Positions 52,174-61,715 of a DNA stretch of 64,000 nucleotides are shown piece after piece. A model generated the notes under the pieces. The model worked only from the letters and a program-made list of their open reading frames with translations. It was not told the DNA's origin and searched no databases. The stretch spans positions 1-64,000 of the forward strand of contig NZ_JPST01000015.1 in assembly GCF_000763315.1 (NCBI RefSeq), read 5' to 3'. Position 1 is the first letter of the stretch. Each line of letters opens with the position of its first letter. Source of the stretch: Thermoactinomyces daqus. GTDB taxonomy: Bacteria; Bacillota; Bacilli; Thermoactinomycetales; Thermoactinomycetaceae. A program made the position numbers and the translations under genes.

Positions 52174-52665
52174 TCAGTTCTGTTGCGATGATGATAAAAT
52201 ACCGTCAATTAACTTAAATGCTGCAGCTTCATCCAAATCCCTGGCCAACGCCAGCTCGCTGATTAAAATCTGTTTCGCATTCTCCAACATTTTTCGTTCC
52301 CCCGTGGAGAGGCCTTTTTCCTCGTCCCTCACCATCAGGGACCGCACGACATCAGCCACCTCGTAGATGTCACCGCTTCTCATTTTGTCCAAATTGGCCC
52401 GGTAGCGACGGTTCCAGTTCAATGTATCTTTGATGTCCCGTTTCTTCATTCGTTCTAAAACTTTATCCACGGTCGAATGGTCAACGACTTCCCTGAGTCC
52501 GATGTTTTCGACATTGTTGAGCGGAACCATCACTTTCATATCACCAATCGGCATCCTCATGACATAGTACTTTTGCCGCTCACCCAGGATCTCTTTCTCC
52601 TCGATCGCTTCGATGATGCCAGCACCATGCATAGGATAGACCACTTTGTCGCCAATGTTGAACAA
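52174..52665 (-). CDS. carD: CarD-family transcriptional regulator
   Basis: A 163-residue protein with an N-terminal RNA polymerase-interacting domain (MFNIGDKVVYPMHGAGIIEAIEEKEILGERQKYYVMRMP) and a helical C-terminal domain that binds promoter DNA. Family members stabilise open complexes. The start is chosen at TTG 52665, eight bases after GGAGG and matching the common family N-terminus; GTG at 52674 lies inside the ribosome site. It has two tandem promoters. It is not found at this locus in B. subtilis. Confidence 0.92.
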   Translation of the reverse strand: MFNIGDKVVYPMHGAGIIEAIEEKEILGERQKYYVMRMPIGDMKVMVPLNNVENIGLREVVDHSTVDKVLERMKKRDIKDTLNWNRRYRANLDKMRSGDIYEVADVVRSLMVRDEEKGLSTGERKMLENAKQILISELALARDLDEAAAFKLIDGILSSSQQN

Positions 52666-52698
52666 AACGTCCACCTCCAGAGGGCAATGTCTATTTCC

Positions 52699-52727
52699 AA
52701 GATATCACAAAACTTAAACTCAGTCAA
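52699..52727 (-). promoter_or_regulatory. Proximal sigma-A promoter of carD
   Basis: TTGACT (52722-52727) and TATCTT (52699-52704) on the minus strand are spaced by 17 bases. Confidence 0.65.
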
Positions 52728-52743
52728 TAAAATAAAAATCATT

Positions 52744-52773
52744 ATCTTAGCATATCTGCATTTACTACGTCAA
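52744..52773 (-). promoter_or_regulatory. Distal sigma-A promoter of carD
   Basis: TTGACG (52768-52773) and TAAGAT (52744-52749) on the minus strand are spaced by 18 bases, 17 bases upstream of the proximal -35. Confidence 0.65.
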
Positions 52774-52815
52774 TAACTTTTTCATGAAAAAGACCTAAAC
52801 TATTTAGTCAAAAAA

Positions 52816-52845
52816 TTGACACTTATGGAGGCCGCTTTATATAAT
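52816..52845 (+). promoter_or_regulatory. Consensus sigma-A promoter of the divergent plus-strand gene
   Basis: TTGACA (52816-52821) and TATAAT (52840-52845) are both perfect, with an 18-base spacer. It faces away from the carD promoters; the divergent -35 boxes are 42 bases apart. Confidence 0.85.
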
Positions 52846-52913
52846 GAAAGTGATCTATGTTCCATCTGTACGGCAGCGGGCATGTTTGCGAAAATCAAAA
52901 AGGGGTGAAAGGC

Positions 52914-53309
52914 ATGGGTGAAGATAACCTTCATTCCTTTCAAAAACTAGTTTCTGAGCTTTTGCTGCGCCATCGGAGTTTTTTAGATGTTGTCAGCAAG
53001 TTTCAGGAATCCAATTCCCGCGTTAATCGCGCACTCATGAAAGCGGTTACAGAATGCGGGTGCCTCCATGTGGAAGCCGGACGGCAGAACTTTCCCAAGG
53101 AACGGTCGGTTCACGAGTGGAAAGATCACTTGAAAACCCATCTGTCCGGCCGGTTATGTGACCATTGCCTCGAAATTGTCAAGGCGGAAATGGGCAAAAA
53201 CCTTTTTTACCTTACGGCTCTTTGCAATCTGCTGAACATCCCGCTCACCGATGTGGTCAAACAGGAATCCGATCAATTGTCAACATTGGGAGTTTTTAAC
53301 CTCCGATAA
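52914..53309 (+). CDS. Conserved protein of unknown function with two Cys pairs
   Basis: A 131-residue soluble protein, not assigned a function. The first half is helical (FQKLVSELLLRHRSFLDVV). Cys48 and Cys50 (TECGCLHV) and Cys82 and Cys85 (LCDHCLEI) could form a metal site. The C-terminus reads KNLFYLTALCNLLNIPLTDV and suggests another helix. The start at 52914 follows AAGGGGTGAAAGGC; the frame upstream has no support. It has a perfect promoter and a strong terminator of its own, so it is a monocistronic, well-expressed gene. I believe similar proteins occur across Bacillales near carD/disA, but cannot confirm it. Confidence 0.8.
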   Translation: MGEDNLHSFQKLVSELLLRHRSFLDVVSKFQESNSRVNRALMKAVTECGCLHVEAGRQNFPKERSVHEWKDHLKTHLSGRLCDHCLEIVKAEMGKNLFYLTALCNLLNIPLTDVVKQESDQLSTLGVFNLR

Positions 53310-53350
53310 GAAAATATAAATCCGTTCACGGAAAACAAAGTGCCTTAAAA

Positions 53351-53383
53351 GCAAAACAACCCCGGATTCCAGGGTTGTTTTGC
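53351..53383. terminator. Bidirectional terminator between converging genes
   Basis: GCAAAACAACCC pairs perfectly with GGGTTGTTTTGC. The A-rich side gives a T-run on either strand. It ends both the plus-strand gene of unknown function and pssA. Confidence 0.88.
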
Positions 53384-53387
53384 ACCG

Positions 53388-54098
53388 TTATTTCAGGTCT
53401 TCCACCGGTTCTTCATTTTCTTCCTTCCGCTTGCGTTCAAGCCCTTTCTTCACCCCGTACAGAGCGTAAAGGGCCAGCGGAATAAAAATCACCTTGGGCA
53501 ATTCATAAGGATATTTCAGCGCGGAGACGGCAACGGCCAGCAGAAACAACGGAGCAATCCAGATCATCGACCTGGGAATGGCCACTTTTTTAAACGCCGG
53601 GTATTTAATCTGGCTCACCATCAGGAAAGAGAGGAAGAGCATGGCAGCCATCCATACATAAACGTTGTGCACATACACGTTATATAAGGCCATCGTCGCC
53701 AGAATCCCTCCGGCCGCGGTGATCGGCAAGCCGATAAAATACCCCGGCTCACCGGGATGCACGTTGAACCTGGCCAGCCTCAGCGCACCGCAAATCGGGA
53801 AAATGGCCGTGACAAGCCAACCTTCAGGGCCGGTGTATTTAAATGTGGAAACATACATAATGATTGCGGGAGCGACACCAAAGGAAATAACATCAGATAA
53901 CGAATCCAGTTCCTTTCCAAACTCACTCTGGGTGTTTAACATCCGTGCCACCCGTCCGTCCAAACCGTCGAGCAACATCCCGATGATGACCATGATCGCG
54001 GCATATTTCCAGGAGTCATGAACAGCCAATAAAATCGAAATGATTCCTAAAAACAAGTTCCCAACCGTAAAACAACTGGGCAACGCTTTCGCAAACAT
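53388..54098 (-). CDS. pssA: CDP-diacylglycerol-serine O-phosphatidyltransferase
   Basis: A 236-residue membrane enzyme making phosphatidylserine, precursor of phosphatidylethanolamine. The CDP-alcohol phosphatidyltransferase motif D-x2-DG-x2-AR-x8-G-x3-D-x3-D is visible as DGLDGRVARMLN...EFGKELDSLSD. About seven hydrophobic segments follow. The start at 54098 follows TAGGAGGTTCCCTT. It is inserted between disA and carD, unlike B. subtilis. A psd gene is not in the window. Confidence 0.95.
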   Translation of the reverse strand: MFAKALPSCFTVGNLFLGIISILLAVHDSWKYAAIMVIIGMLLDGLDGRVARMLNTQSEFGKELDSLSDVISFGVAPAIIMYVSTFKYTGPEGWLVTAIFPICGALRLARFNVHPGEPGYFIGLPITAAGGILATMALYNVYVHNVYVWMAAMLFLSFLMVSQIKYPAFKKVAIPRSMIWIAPLFLLAVAVSALKYPYELPKVIFIPLALYALYGVKKGLERKRKEENEEPVEDLK

Positions 54099-54200
54099 AA
54101 GGGAACCTCCTAAATAATTAATACCTGGTAAAGGTGGCGAAAAGCGCCCTACTCGTAACATTTTCTCTCAATTTTCTGTAATGGTTTCATTCTAGGTTAT

Positions 54201-55277
54201 TTAGATATGTCTGTCAATAAACACCTGTTCCTGGATCCTCTTTAACCCCTCTTTAATCGTTCTCGCCCGAACATCGCCGATTCCCTCAACATCATCCAAT
54301 TCCTCAATCGTCGCCATCATAATGCGCGACAGTGTTTCAAAACGGGCAACCAGCTTGTGAATTACATTGGAGGGCAAGCGGGGAATTTTGTGCAAAATGC
54401 GGTATCCCCTGGGCAAAACCGATTCTTCCTGAATGTTGATATGGGTCGGGTAACCGAGAATCCGCACCAGGTGACCGTGTTCCAGCAAGTCATCAGCGGA
54501 CAGCTTTTTCAGTTCCTTAAAGACGATCTGCGGGTTCATCTCCGGATCGACGCAATAATCTTTGATCAGCAATTCGGCTTCTTCCTCCACATCGGCGACC
54601 AACTCCTCCAGCTGCATGCTGATCAGTCGCCCTTCCGTCCCCAATTCATGGATATAAGTCTCGATCTCCCGTTTGATCCGAAGCACCATTTCCACCCGTT
54701 GCAACACCAACGCCACTTCGCTCAAGGTCACCAACTCTTCAAACTCCAAGGCCGTCAGGTTGGTCGTTGTCTGATCGAGAACGGATTTATATTTTTCAAG
54801 CGTCTGAATGGCCTGGTTCGCTTTGGTCAAGATCACGCCGATGTCCTTCAGGGCATAGCGGAAGTTTCCTTTATAAAGCGTAATGATGTTTCTTCGTTGC
54901 GAGATGGAAACGACCAATTTTCCCGTCTGCTTGGCCGTCCGTTGCGCAGTCCGGTGCCGAATCCCCGTCTCGGTGGATGGTATGGAAGATTGGGGGACTA
55001 GCTGGGCGTTGGCGTATAATATTTTTTTCCCGTCATTGCTCAAGATAATCGCGCCGTCCATTTTTGCCAATTCATACAAGTGAGCAGGCGTAAACGGGCA
55101 ATCGATGTGAAATCCGCCGTCCACGATTTCCCGGACACTTTCATCATAGCCCATCACGATCAGGGCTCCCGTCTTTGCTCCCAGCACATTGTCAAGCCCT
55201 TCCCTGAGAGCTGTTCCCGGTGCAATCAGGCGAAGAATTTCGCTGCTCACCTTTTCTCTGCGTTCTTCTTCCTTCAC
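54201..55277 (-). CDS. disA: DNA integrity scanning protein DisA (diadenylate cyclase)
   Basis: A 358-residue protein that scans DNA and makes cyclic di-AMP. The DAC domain has [11 protein letters not shown] and [14 protein letters not shown] (the RHR motif that binds ATP). The helical linker and the C-terminal helix-hairpin-helix domain ([19 protein letters not shown]) bind DNA. The start is GTG at 55277, immediately after the radA stop, with GGGGGGTAA as ribosome site, so it is coupled to radA. Confidence 0.97.
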   Translation of the reverse strand: MKEEERREKVSSEILRLIAPGTALREGLDNVLGAKTGALIVMGYDESVREIVDGGFHIDCPFTPAHLYELAKMDGAIILSNDGKKILYANAQLVPQSSIPSTETGIRHRTAQRTAKQTGKLVVSISQRRNIITLYKGNFRYALKDIGVILTKANQAIQTLEKYKSVLDQTTTNLTALEFEELVTLSEVALVLQRVEMVLRIKREIETYIHELGTEGRLISMQLEELVADVEEEAELLIKDYCVDPEMNPQIVFKELKKLSADDLLEHGHLVRILGYPTHINIQEESVLPRGYRILHKIPRLPSNVIHKLVARFETLSRIMMATIEELDDVEGIGDVRARTIKEGLKRIQEQVFIDRHI

Positions 55278-55280
55278 ACA

Positions 55281-56651
55281 TTACCCCCCCAACGCCACTT
55301 TTAAAGCTTCATCCAATGTTTGTACCCCAATCAGTTCCACCCCGCTTGGCGGAGTCCACCCGCGGCAGTTTTTCTCCGGAATCACGACCCTCCGGAAGCC
55401 CATGTTGTGCGCTTCAGCCACGCGCTGTTCAATTCTGGAAACTCCCCGTACCTCCCCTGTCAATCCCACTTCGCCGACAAACAGGTCGAAAGGGGAGACG
55501 GGGCGATCGCGAAAACTGGAAGCCAGGCTGACTGCGATACTCAAATCGACAGCGGGCTCATCTAATCTTACCCCGCCGACAACATTAATATAAGCATCTT
55601 GGTTTTGTAAAAAGAACCCCAATCTCTTCTCAAGGACCGCCATTATCATTGCGACCCGGTGATGATCAACCCCTGTTGCCATGCGTTTGGGGGTTGCGAA
55701 GCTCGTCGGAGTGACCAATGCTTGCAATTCAACAAGCACAGGCCGTGTTCCTTCCATGCTGGCCGTCACCGCGGTCCCGGGGGCTCCGAGCGGCCGGCCC
55801 GACAAAAAGATTTCAGAAGGATTTTCCACTTCAACCAGCCCGATATCCTTCATCTCAAACACGCCGATTTCATTGGTGGAACCAAAACGGTTTTTCACCG
55901 CACGCAAAACGCGATACGTATGATGCCGTTCACCTTCAAAATACAAAACGCAATCCACCATATGTTCAAGCATGCGCGGACCGGCAATCGCCCCGGCTTT
56001 GGTTACATGGCCGACAATGGTGATCGCAATGTTTTTCTCTTTCGCCCATCTCATCAGAATTCCTGTACATTCGCGCACCTGTGAAACACTGCCCGGCGCG
56101 GAAGTGACTTCCGGATGAAACATCGTCTGAATGGAATCGATGACCATAAGCCTTGGTTTTGCTTCTTCCATTAATATTTCCACCGCGGTTAAATCCGTTT
56201 CCGAGGCGACGAGCAGATTATCGGAAAGAGCGCCCAGACGATCGGCGCGCAAACGGATTTGTTCTGTCGATTCTTCTCCTGATACATATAAGATGGGCAA
56301 GCCTCGCCTTGCCAATTCATTGGTCGCCTGCAACAGGAGGGTCGATTTGCCGATACCGGGATCGCCTCCAACCAAAATAAAAGAACCCGGAACCAATCCG
56401 CCGCCCAATACGCGGTTCAACTCCCGAATCCCCGTATCCGCGCGAGGCTGATCCAGCTTCTCCACCTGAGTGATCGGTGTGGCTTTTTCCTGTTTTCCCC
56501 TCTGGATCGACGTTCCCGGAACCCGCCGGGAAGAAGGCTCTCTTTCTTCCACCATGGTGTTCCAGGCACCGCAGCCGGGACAACGTCCCATCCATTTGGG
56601 TGTCTCGTATCCACATTCCTGACAGACAAATTTGCTTTTGTTCTTGGCCAT
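55281..56651 (-). CDS. radA: DNA repair protein RadA (Sms)
   Basis: A 456-residue branch-migration ATPase. Zinc finger [19 protein letters not shown] is N-terminal; Walker A is [10 protein letters not shown]; the RadA-specific KNRFG motif is present as [13 protein letters not shown]; the C-terminal Lon-like domain is complete. It ends three bases before disA. A promoter with an extended -10 lies upstream, separate from clpC. Confidence 0.97.
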   Translation of the reverse strand: MAKNKSKFVCQECGYETPKWMGRCPGCGAWNTMVEEREPSSRRVPGTSIQRGKQEKATPITQVEKLDQPRADTGIRELNRVLGGGLVPGSFILVGGDPGIGKSTLLLQATNELARRGLPILYVSGEESTEQIRLRADRLGALSDNLLVASETDLTAVEILMEEAKPRLMVIDSIQTMFHPEVTSAPGSVSQVRECTGILMRWAKEKNIAITIVGHVTKAGAIAGPRMLEHMVDCVLYFEGERHHTYRVLRAVKNRFGSTNEIGVFEMKDIGLVEVENPSEIFLSGRPLGAPGTAVTASMEGTRPVLVELQALVTPTSFATPKRMATGVDHHRVAMIMAVLEKRLGFFLQNQDAYINVVGGVRLDEPAVDLSIAVSLASSFRDRPVSPFDLFVGEVGLTGEVRGVSRIEQRVAEAHNMGFRRVVIPEKNCRGWTPPSGVELIGVQTLDEALKVALGG

Positions 56652-56738
56652 CGTCTTTTCCCCTACTTCACTCCGCGTTCATCTATGTTTTTTCAGTCAC
56701 TAAACAAAAATTTATGATCACAGCATTACTTCTTTCCC

Positions 56739-56747
56739 ATTATAGCA
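56739..56747 (-). promoter_or_regulatory. Possible extended -10 promoter of radA-disA
   Basis: On the minus strand TGCTATAAT (56739-56747) fits an extended -10. No good -35 is seen. It lies between the clpC terminator and radA, giving radA-disA independence from the heat-shock operon. Confidence 0.55.
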
Positions 56748-56825
56748 AATCTTAAAAGAAATACACGTGAACATAAAGTGCAATTGTCAGGAAGACTTTA
56801 AAAAGCAAACGACAAAATTTTGACG

Positions 56826-56866
56826 AAAAGAAAAAAGACTGCTAAACCTCATTTGTTTAGCAGTCT
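56826..56866 (-). terminator. Terminator of the ctsR-clpC operon
   Basis: On the minus strand AGACTGCTAAAC pairs with GTTTAGCAGTCT around an AAATGAG loop, followed by TTTTTTCTTTT. It lies 14 bases after the clpC stop. Confidence 0.95.
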
Positions 56867-56880
56867 GTGATGATCCCGGA

Positions 56881-59322
56881 TCAGGTGGAAGATCTGGCCC
56901 CTTCTTTTTCTACCGTCAGCTGGCCGTCCCGGTAATCGATCACCACCGAATCTCCTTTTTGTATGTTGCCCCGCAGCAGCTCCTCGGACAGACGGTCCTC
57001 GATGTGTTTCTGGATTGCACGTCTCAACGGGCGGGCGCCGTATGACGGGTCAAAGCCTTCTTTTGCCAGATGTTTTTTCGCTTCGTCAGTCAGTTTGAAG
57101 TCGATATTTTGTTCATGGAGCCGTTTTCTCAGCTCTTCGACCATCAGCGAGACGATTTCCTGCAGATGCTCTTCTTTAAGCGGATGGAAGACAATCACAT
57201 CGTCAATCCGGTTGAGAAACTCCGGCCGGAAGGTCTTTTTCAACTCTTCCATCACATTTTGTTTCATGTTCTCATAATCATCACGGGACGTGTCACCGAC
57301 GGCAAAGCCGAGCCTTGCATTTTTCCGGATGGTCGAAGCCCCGACGTTGGAAGTCATGATGATGATCGTATTGCGGAAGTCGACCGTGCGCCCCTTTCCG
57401 TCGGTCAAGCGCCCGTCTTCCAGCACCTGAAGCAGGATGTTAAATACTTCGGGATGCGCTTTTTCAATCTCGTCAAACAAGACGACCGAATAAGGTTTGC
57501 GACGCACTTTTTCCGTCAGCTGCCCGCCTTCTTCGTATCCAACATATCCCGGAGGCGAACCGACCAGGCGGCTGGTGGAGTGTTTTTCCATATACTCGGA
57601 CATATCGATGCGGATCATCGCATCTTCATCGCCGAACATCGCTTCGGCCAACGCACGCGCCAGCTCGGTTTTTCCAACCCCGGTAGGCCCGAGGAAGATA
57701 AAGGAACCGATCGGCCGTTTCGGATCTTTCAGTCCGGCACGGGCACGACGGATCGCCCGGGAAACCGACTTCACGGCCTCATCCTGTCCGATGACGCGGT
57801 TGTGCAGGATCGATTCCATGTTGAGCAAACGCTCAGACTCTTCTTGTGCCATTTTCTTCACCGGAATTCCCGTCCAGCTTGAAACGACTTCGGCAATATC
57901 ATCAGCCGTCACTTCCGAGTCTGTTTTTCCTTGATCCTGTTTCCAGTTGTTGCGCGTGATCTGAATTTCCTCGCGCAGCTTTTGCTCTGTATCTCTCAGC
58001 GATGCCGCTTTTTCAAACTCCTGGCTCTGTACGGCCGCATCTTTTTCCTTTTTCACTTCTTCCAGTTTTTGTTCCAGTTTTTTCAGTTCCGGCGGAACCA
58101 TATACGATTTCAAACGAACCTTGGATGCCGCCTCGTCGATCAAGTCAATCGCCTTGTCTGGCAGATACCGGTCAGTGATATACCGGTCGGAAAGCCTGAC
58201 CGCCTGTTCGATGGCCGCATCGGTAATTTTCACGCGATGGTGCGCCTCATAGCGGTCGCGCAGTCCTTCCAAAATCAAAATCGCTTCCTCAATGCTCGGC
58301 TCATCGACGAGAATCGGTTGGAACCGCCGTTCGAGAGCTGCATCCTTCTCGATGTATTTCCGGTATTCATCAAGCGTGGTCGCCCCGATGCATTGCAATT
58401 CTCCGCGGGCAAGAGCCGGTTTCAAGATGTTGGAGGCATCAATTGCCCCTTCGGCTCCGCCTGCACCGATCAAGGTGTGCAATTCATCGATAAACAGGAT
58501 GATATTCCCCGCTTGGCGGATTTCATCCATGATTTTTTTCAGACGGTCTTCAAACTCCCCGCGATATTTCGTGCCGGCGACCACCGTTCCCATGTCGAGC
58601 GTCATCACCCGTTTGCCGCGAAGCGTTTCCGGGATTTCCCCATCGACGATTCGCTGGGCCAATCCTTCTGCCACAGCCGTTTTCCCCACACCGGGCTCCC
58701 CGATCAGCACCGGGTTGTTTTTTGTCCGCCGCGACAAGACTTGAATCACGCGTTCAATTTCTTTGCTCCGCCCGATCACCGGATCAAGATTTCCGTCCCT
58801 GGCTGCTGCCGTCAGATCACGGGCAAGACTGTCCAGCGTCGGTGTATTGACGTTGGTGTGCGCACCCGGATGGGAAGAGAGTGCTTCGCTGCTGCCCAAA
58901 AGTTGCAGCACTTGTTGCCGTGCTTTGTTCAGGCTGACCCCCAGATTGTTGAGCACGCGCGCAGCGACGCCTTCTCCCTCACGGATCAACCCGAGCAGAA
59001 TATGTTCCGTGCCGACATAGGTATGCCCCAGTTTGCGCGCTTCATCCATCGAAAGCTCAATCACCTTTTTGGCCCGGGGGGTATAGGCGATGTTTGTCGG
59101 TACCCCTTGGCCGCGCCCGATCAGGTTTTCCACTTCTTTTTGAATTTTATCCAGTCCCAGTCCCAGCGCGATCAACGCTTTGGCGGCAATCCCTTCGCCC
59201 TCGCGCACGAGACCGAGCAAAATGTGTTCTGTGCCAATATTGCCATGTCCAAGGCGAACCGCTTCTTCCTGTGCCAGAGCCAACACTTTTTGCGCCCGTT
59301 CGGTAAAACGGCCAAACATCAT
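56881..59322 (-). CDS. clpC: ATP-dependent Clp protease ATPase ClpC
   Basis: An 813-residue AAA+ unfoldase. Two N-terminal Clp repeats ([13 protein letters not shown] twice), D1 Walker [14 protein letters not shown], the middle domain with UVR-like coiled coil ([15 protein letters not shown]) that binds MecA/McsB, and D2 Walker [14 protein letters not shown]. It unfolds proteins for ClpP, including arginine-phosphorylated ones. The start [13 protein letters not shown] follows GAGGTGCTGAGAAG. A 166-base gap separates it from mcsB. Confidence 0.98.
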   Translation of the reverse strand: MMFGRFTERAQKVLALAQEEAVRLGHGNIGTEHILLGLVREGEGIAAKALIALGLGLDKIQKEVENLIGRGQGVPTNIAYTPRAKKVIELSMDEARKLGHTYVGTEHILLGLIREGEGVAARVLNNLGVSLNKARQQVLQLLGSSEALSSHPGAHTNVNTPTLDSLARDLTAAARDGNLDPVIGRSKEIERVIQVLSRRTKNNPVLIGEPGVGKTAVAEGLAQRIVDGEIPETLRGKRVMTLDMGTVVAGTKYRGEFEDRLKKIMDEIRQAGNIILFIDELHTLIGAGGAEGAIDASNILKPALARGELQCIGATTLDEYRKYIEKDAALERRFQPILVDEPSIEEAILILEGLRDRYEAHHRVKITDAAIEQAVRLSDRYITDRYLPDKAIDLIDEAASKVRLKSYMVPPELKKLEQKLEEVKKEKDAAVQSQEFEKAASLRDTEQKLREEIQITRNNWKQDQGKTDSEVTADDIAEVVSSWTGIPVKKMAQEESERLLNMESILHNRVIGQDEAVKSVSRAIRRARAGLKDPKRPIGSFIFLGPTGVGKTELARALAEAMFGDEDAMIRIDMSEYMEKHSTSRLVGSPPGYVGYEEGGQLTEKVRRKPYSVVLFDEIEKAHPEVFNILLQVLEDGRLTDGKGRTVDFRNTIIIMTSNVGASTIRKNARLGFAVGDTSRDDYENMKQNVMEELKKTFRPEFLNRIDDVIVFHPLKEEHLQEIVSLMVEELRKRLHEQNIDFKLTDEAKKHLAKEGFDPSYGARPLRRAIQKHIEDRLSEELLRGNIQKGDSVVIDYRDGQLTVEKEGARSST

Positions 59323-59488
59323 CTTCTCAGCACCTCACCTTTTCTGTGAAAGTGTGTTAAAAGAACCTTTGCCATGAAAATTTCTGCTCCGGAACGAAAC
59401 CCGATCCCGACCCGCGCCTTTCGAGGCCGGCCGGCAATGGTTTCATCCCTGACCCGTTTTGTGAACAGTCCATCAACCAAAACGGTTT

Positions 59489-60586
59489 CTATGAGGGGTC
59501 AGGGCTTCCTCCTTTTCCTTTCTCAAGTGCAAGGCGTTCCCGAATCAATCTTGCCCGCCTGGTATCCCTCTGCTCCGCATTGAGGCGCTGACCGGCGTAT
59601 TGTTGCAAAAAACCGGGTTGTGTCATCACCATCAGTTCATTCATGACATTGGCCGACACGCCGCGAATCAGTCCGAGATCAATGCCAAGCCTTACATCGG
59701 ACAACCGTTTCATCGACTCCTTGGAATCGATAATCCGGGCATGAGCCAAAATCCCGTAGGAACGCTGCACGCGATCCTCCAGTTGAATCGGGGAAACTTC
59801 CTGCAATCGCTGTCTCGCCACATGCTCATGTTCGATCATCTGCTTGACAACTCCTTGCAGGTTGCTCAGAATCTCTTCTTCAGCAAGGCCGAGCGTTACC
59901 TGGTTGGATACCTGGTACAATTGTCCCAATGCCTCACTGCCTTCTCCGTAAATGCCCCGGACAGCCAGGCCGACCTGGGTAATCGCCGGCAACAGGCGAT
60001 TCAACTGCTGCGTCATCGCAAGTGCGGGCAAATGCACCATCACTGAAGCGCGAATCCCGGTTCCGACATTGGTCGGGCAACTCGTCAGGTACCCCCGGCG
60101 GTCATCGAAAGCAAACGCAAGATGCCGCTCCAGCCAGTCATCAATCTGGTTGGCCAGTTCCCATGCTTTTTCCAGTTGCAGTCCCGGAAAGAGCACCTGA
60201 ATCCGAATATGATCTTCTTCGTTGATCATGATGCTGACTGACTCATCCTGGCTGAGAAGGACAGCACCATAACGCGATTCTTCAGCCAACATCGGACTGA
60301 TCAGATGTTTTTCCACCAGCACCCGCTTCTCAAGATCGGTGAGATCTTGCATTCGCACCAGTTCGGCTCCCTGCAGGATGGGGTGAAGATCCTGTTCTTC
60401 CCTCCATGCCTGTTCCACCCTGCGGACAACCTCTTCTGCCTGCGATTGGGTACTGAGCATAGGAAAGGGAATCCCGACCAAGTTACGCGCGATCCGCACC
60501 CGGCTGCTAAACACGATATCAGATTGCGGACCCTTCACCCGCATCCATTCACTGATCGCATTTTGCATAAAATGTTCGAGCGACAT
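59489..60586 (-). CDS. mcsB: Protein-arginine kinase McsB
   Basis: A 365-residue guanidino-kinase-type enzyme that phosphorylates protein arginine residues, marking them for ClpCP and inactivating CtsR. Typical regions are VFSSRVRIARNLVGIPFP, VLLSQDESVSIMINEEDHIRIQ and CPTNVGTGIRASVMVHLPAL. It needs McsA as activator, encoded 13 bases upstream. The C-terminal tail (EKGKGGSPDPS) is a little longer than in B. subtilis. Confidence 0.96.
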   Translation of the reverse strand: MSLEHFMQNAISEWMRVKGPQSDIVFSSRVRIARNLVGIPFPMLSTQSQAEEVVRRVEQAWREEQDLHPILQGAELVRMQDLTDLEKRVLVEKHLISPMLAEESRYGAVLLSQDESVSIMINEEDHIRIQVLFPGLQLEKAWELANQIDDWLERHLAFAFDDRRGYLTSCPTNVGTGIRASVMVHLPALAMTQQLNRLLPAITQVGLAVRGIYGEGSEALGQLYQVSNQVTLGLAEEEILSNLQGVVKQMIEHEHVARQRLQEVSPIQLEDRVQRSYGILAHARIIDSKESMKRLSDVRLGIDLGLIRGVSANVMNELMVMTQPGFLQQYAGQRLNAEQRDTRRARLIRERLALEKGKGGSPDPS

Positions 60587-60599
60587 GGAAGGTTCCTCC

Positions 60600-61121
60600 C
60601 TATTTCTCTAATCGTTCCTGAAGCGAGCGAATTTGGTCCCGCAGGCGGGCTGCTTCTTCAAACTCTTCCGCCTTCACTTTGATCGCCAACTGTTCTTTTA
60701 GTTTTTCCAATTGACGCTTTAACTTAAGCTCTCCTTTTGTCCGGGACGGTATTTTTCCCGCATGGTTTGCGTGACCGTGAATTCGCCGAAGCAGGGGATC
60801 GAGACGATCCTTGAACGTTTTATAACAATCGCCGCAGCCAAAGCGGCCGATTTTGCTGAATTGATTGTACGTCAGCCCGCAGGTGGGGCAACGCAGCGTC
60901 TGAGACGAGAACGATTCGTGCGTACCGGATGCAGGAGAATTATCAAAGTTTAAAAGTCCCGAGAGCAGCTGCTGAAAGGAGATTCCGCTGCTGAATCCCG
61001 GCATGCTTTCCCCTTTTTCTCCTGCACACACTTCGCAGAGGTGCATTTCGGTTTTATGACCATTGACGATCTTCGTGTAATGAATCGTAGCCGGCCGCTT
61101 TCCGCACTCAGGACAGAGCAT
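60600..61121 (-). CDS. mcsA: McsB activator McsA
   Basis: A 173-residue adaptor with zinc-binding cysteine pairs: CPECGKRPA, CEVCAGEKGE, CPTCGLTYNQF and CGDCYKTF. The C-terminal UVR domain (KLKEQLAIKVKAEEFEEAARLRDQIRSLQERL) contacts ClpC. It switches on McsB kinase in stress. The start is ATG at 61121, seven bases from ctsR's stop. Confidence 0.95.
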   Translation of the reverse strand: MLCPECGKRPATIHYTKIVNGHKTEMHLCEVCAGEKGESMPGFSSGISFQQLLSGLLNFDNSPASGTHESFSSQTLRCPTCGLTYNQFSKIGRFGCGDCYKTFKDRLDPLLRRIHGHANHAGKIPSRTKGELKLKRQLEKLKEQLAIKVKAEEFEEAARLRDQIRSLQERLEK

Positions 61122-61127
61122 CGGCCG

Positions 61128-61595
61128 TCACTCTCCTTTACTGAATAATGTAGTGATCAGGATTCGCATCATTTTCGCACGGATCTGGTCGCGAATCCGA
61201 ACTGGGAGCTGAAGTGTTTCCCTGGAAATCAGGCGTTGCATCAGCATCGCTTCCCGTTGAGTCATCAGGTTCTTCTCCAGCAAATGGCTGATCACATGCT
61301 CCGCTGCCAACTGCGGAATGGCATCACCGATTTTTTCCAGCATCTCCTCGAAAATCTCCCGGCGGTTTTTATAACGGACTTTTTGAATTCGGATAAACCC
61401 GCCCCCGCCTCTTTTGCTTTCCACAATATACCCTTTTTCAATCGTGAAGCGGGTGCTGATCACATAATTGATCTGAGAGGGGACGCACTGAAACAAATCG
61501 GCCAGTTCACTGCGTTTGATCTCGATTACGCCATTTTCGCTTTCATTTAGAATGGATTTTAAATAGCGTTCGATTATGTCGGAAATACTGCTCAT
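61128..61595 (-). CDS. ctsR: Class III heat-shock repressor CtsR
   Basis: A 155-residue winged-helix repressor of clp genes. SSISDIIERYLKSIL, the DNA-binding wing (STRFTIEKGYIVESKRGGGGFIRI) and the C-terminal domain are intact. The RGGGG thermosensing loop is preserved. It is autoregulated: its own operator lies 21 bases upstream of the start codon. GGAGGGCGTTCGA precedes ATG. Confidence 0.97.
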   Translation of the reverse strand: MSSISDIIERYLKSILNESENGVIEIKRSELADLFQCVPSQINYVISTRFTIEKGYIVESKRGGGGFIRIQKVRYKNRREIFEEMLEKIGDAIPQLAAEHVISHLLEKNLMTQREAMLMQRLISRETLQLPVRIRDQIRAKMMRILITTLFSKGE

Positions 61596-61615
61596 TCGAA
61601 CGCCCTCCTGCTGAC

Positions 61616-61671
61616 TTTGACTAACTTTGACCTTATGATTTTATTATAGATAAAAAACAAGAAATTGCCAA
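61616..61671 (-). promoter_or_regulatory. Promoter and CtsR operator of the ctsR operon
   Basis: On the minus strand TTGGCA (61666-61671) and TATAAT (61643-61648) are 17 bases apart. Just downstream lies the CtsR box GGTCAAAGTTAGTCAAA (61616-61632), a direct repeat of the (A/G)GTCAAA heptad. CtsR bound here would block transcription at normal temperature. Confidence 0.93.
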
Positions 61672-61715
61672 GCCTCTCTTCTCTATTTTAGAATTGACTT
61701 CGTTCGGCCCATTTA

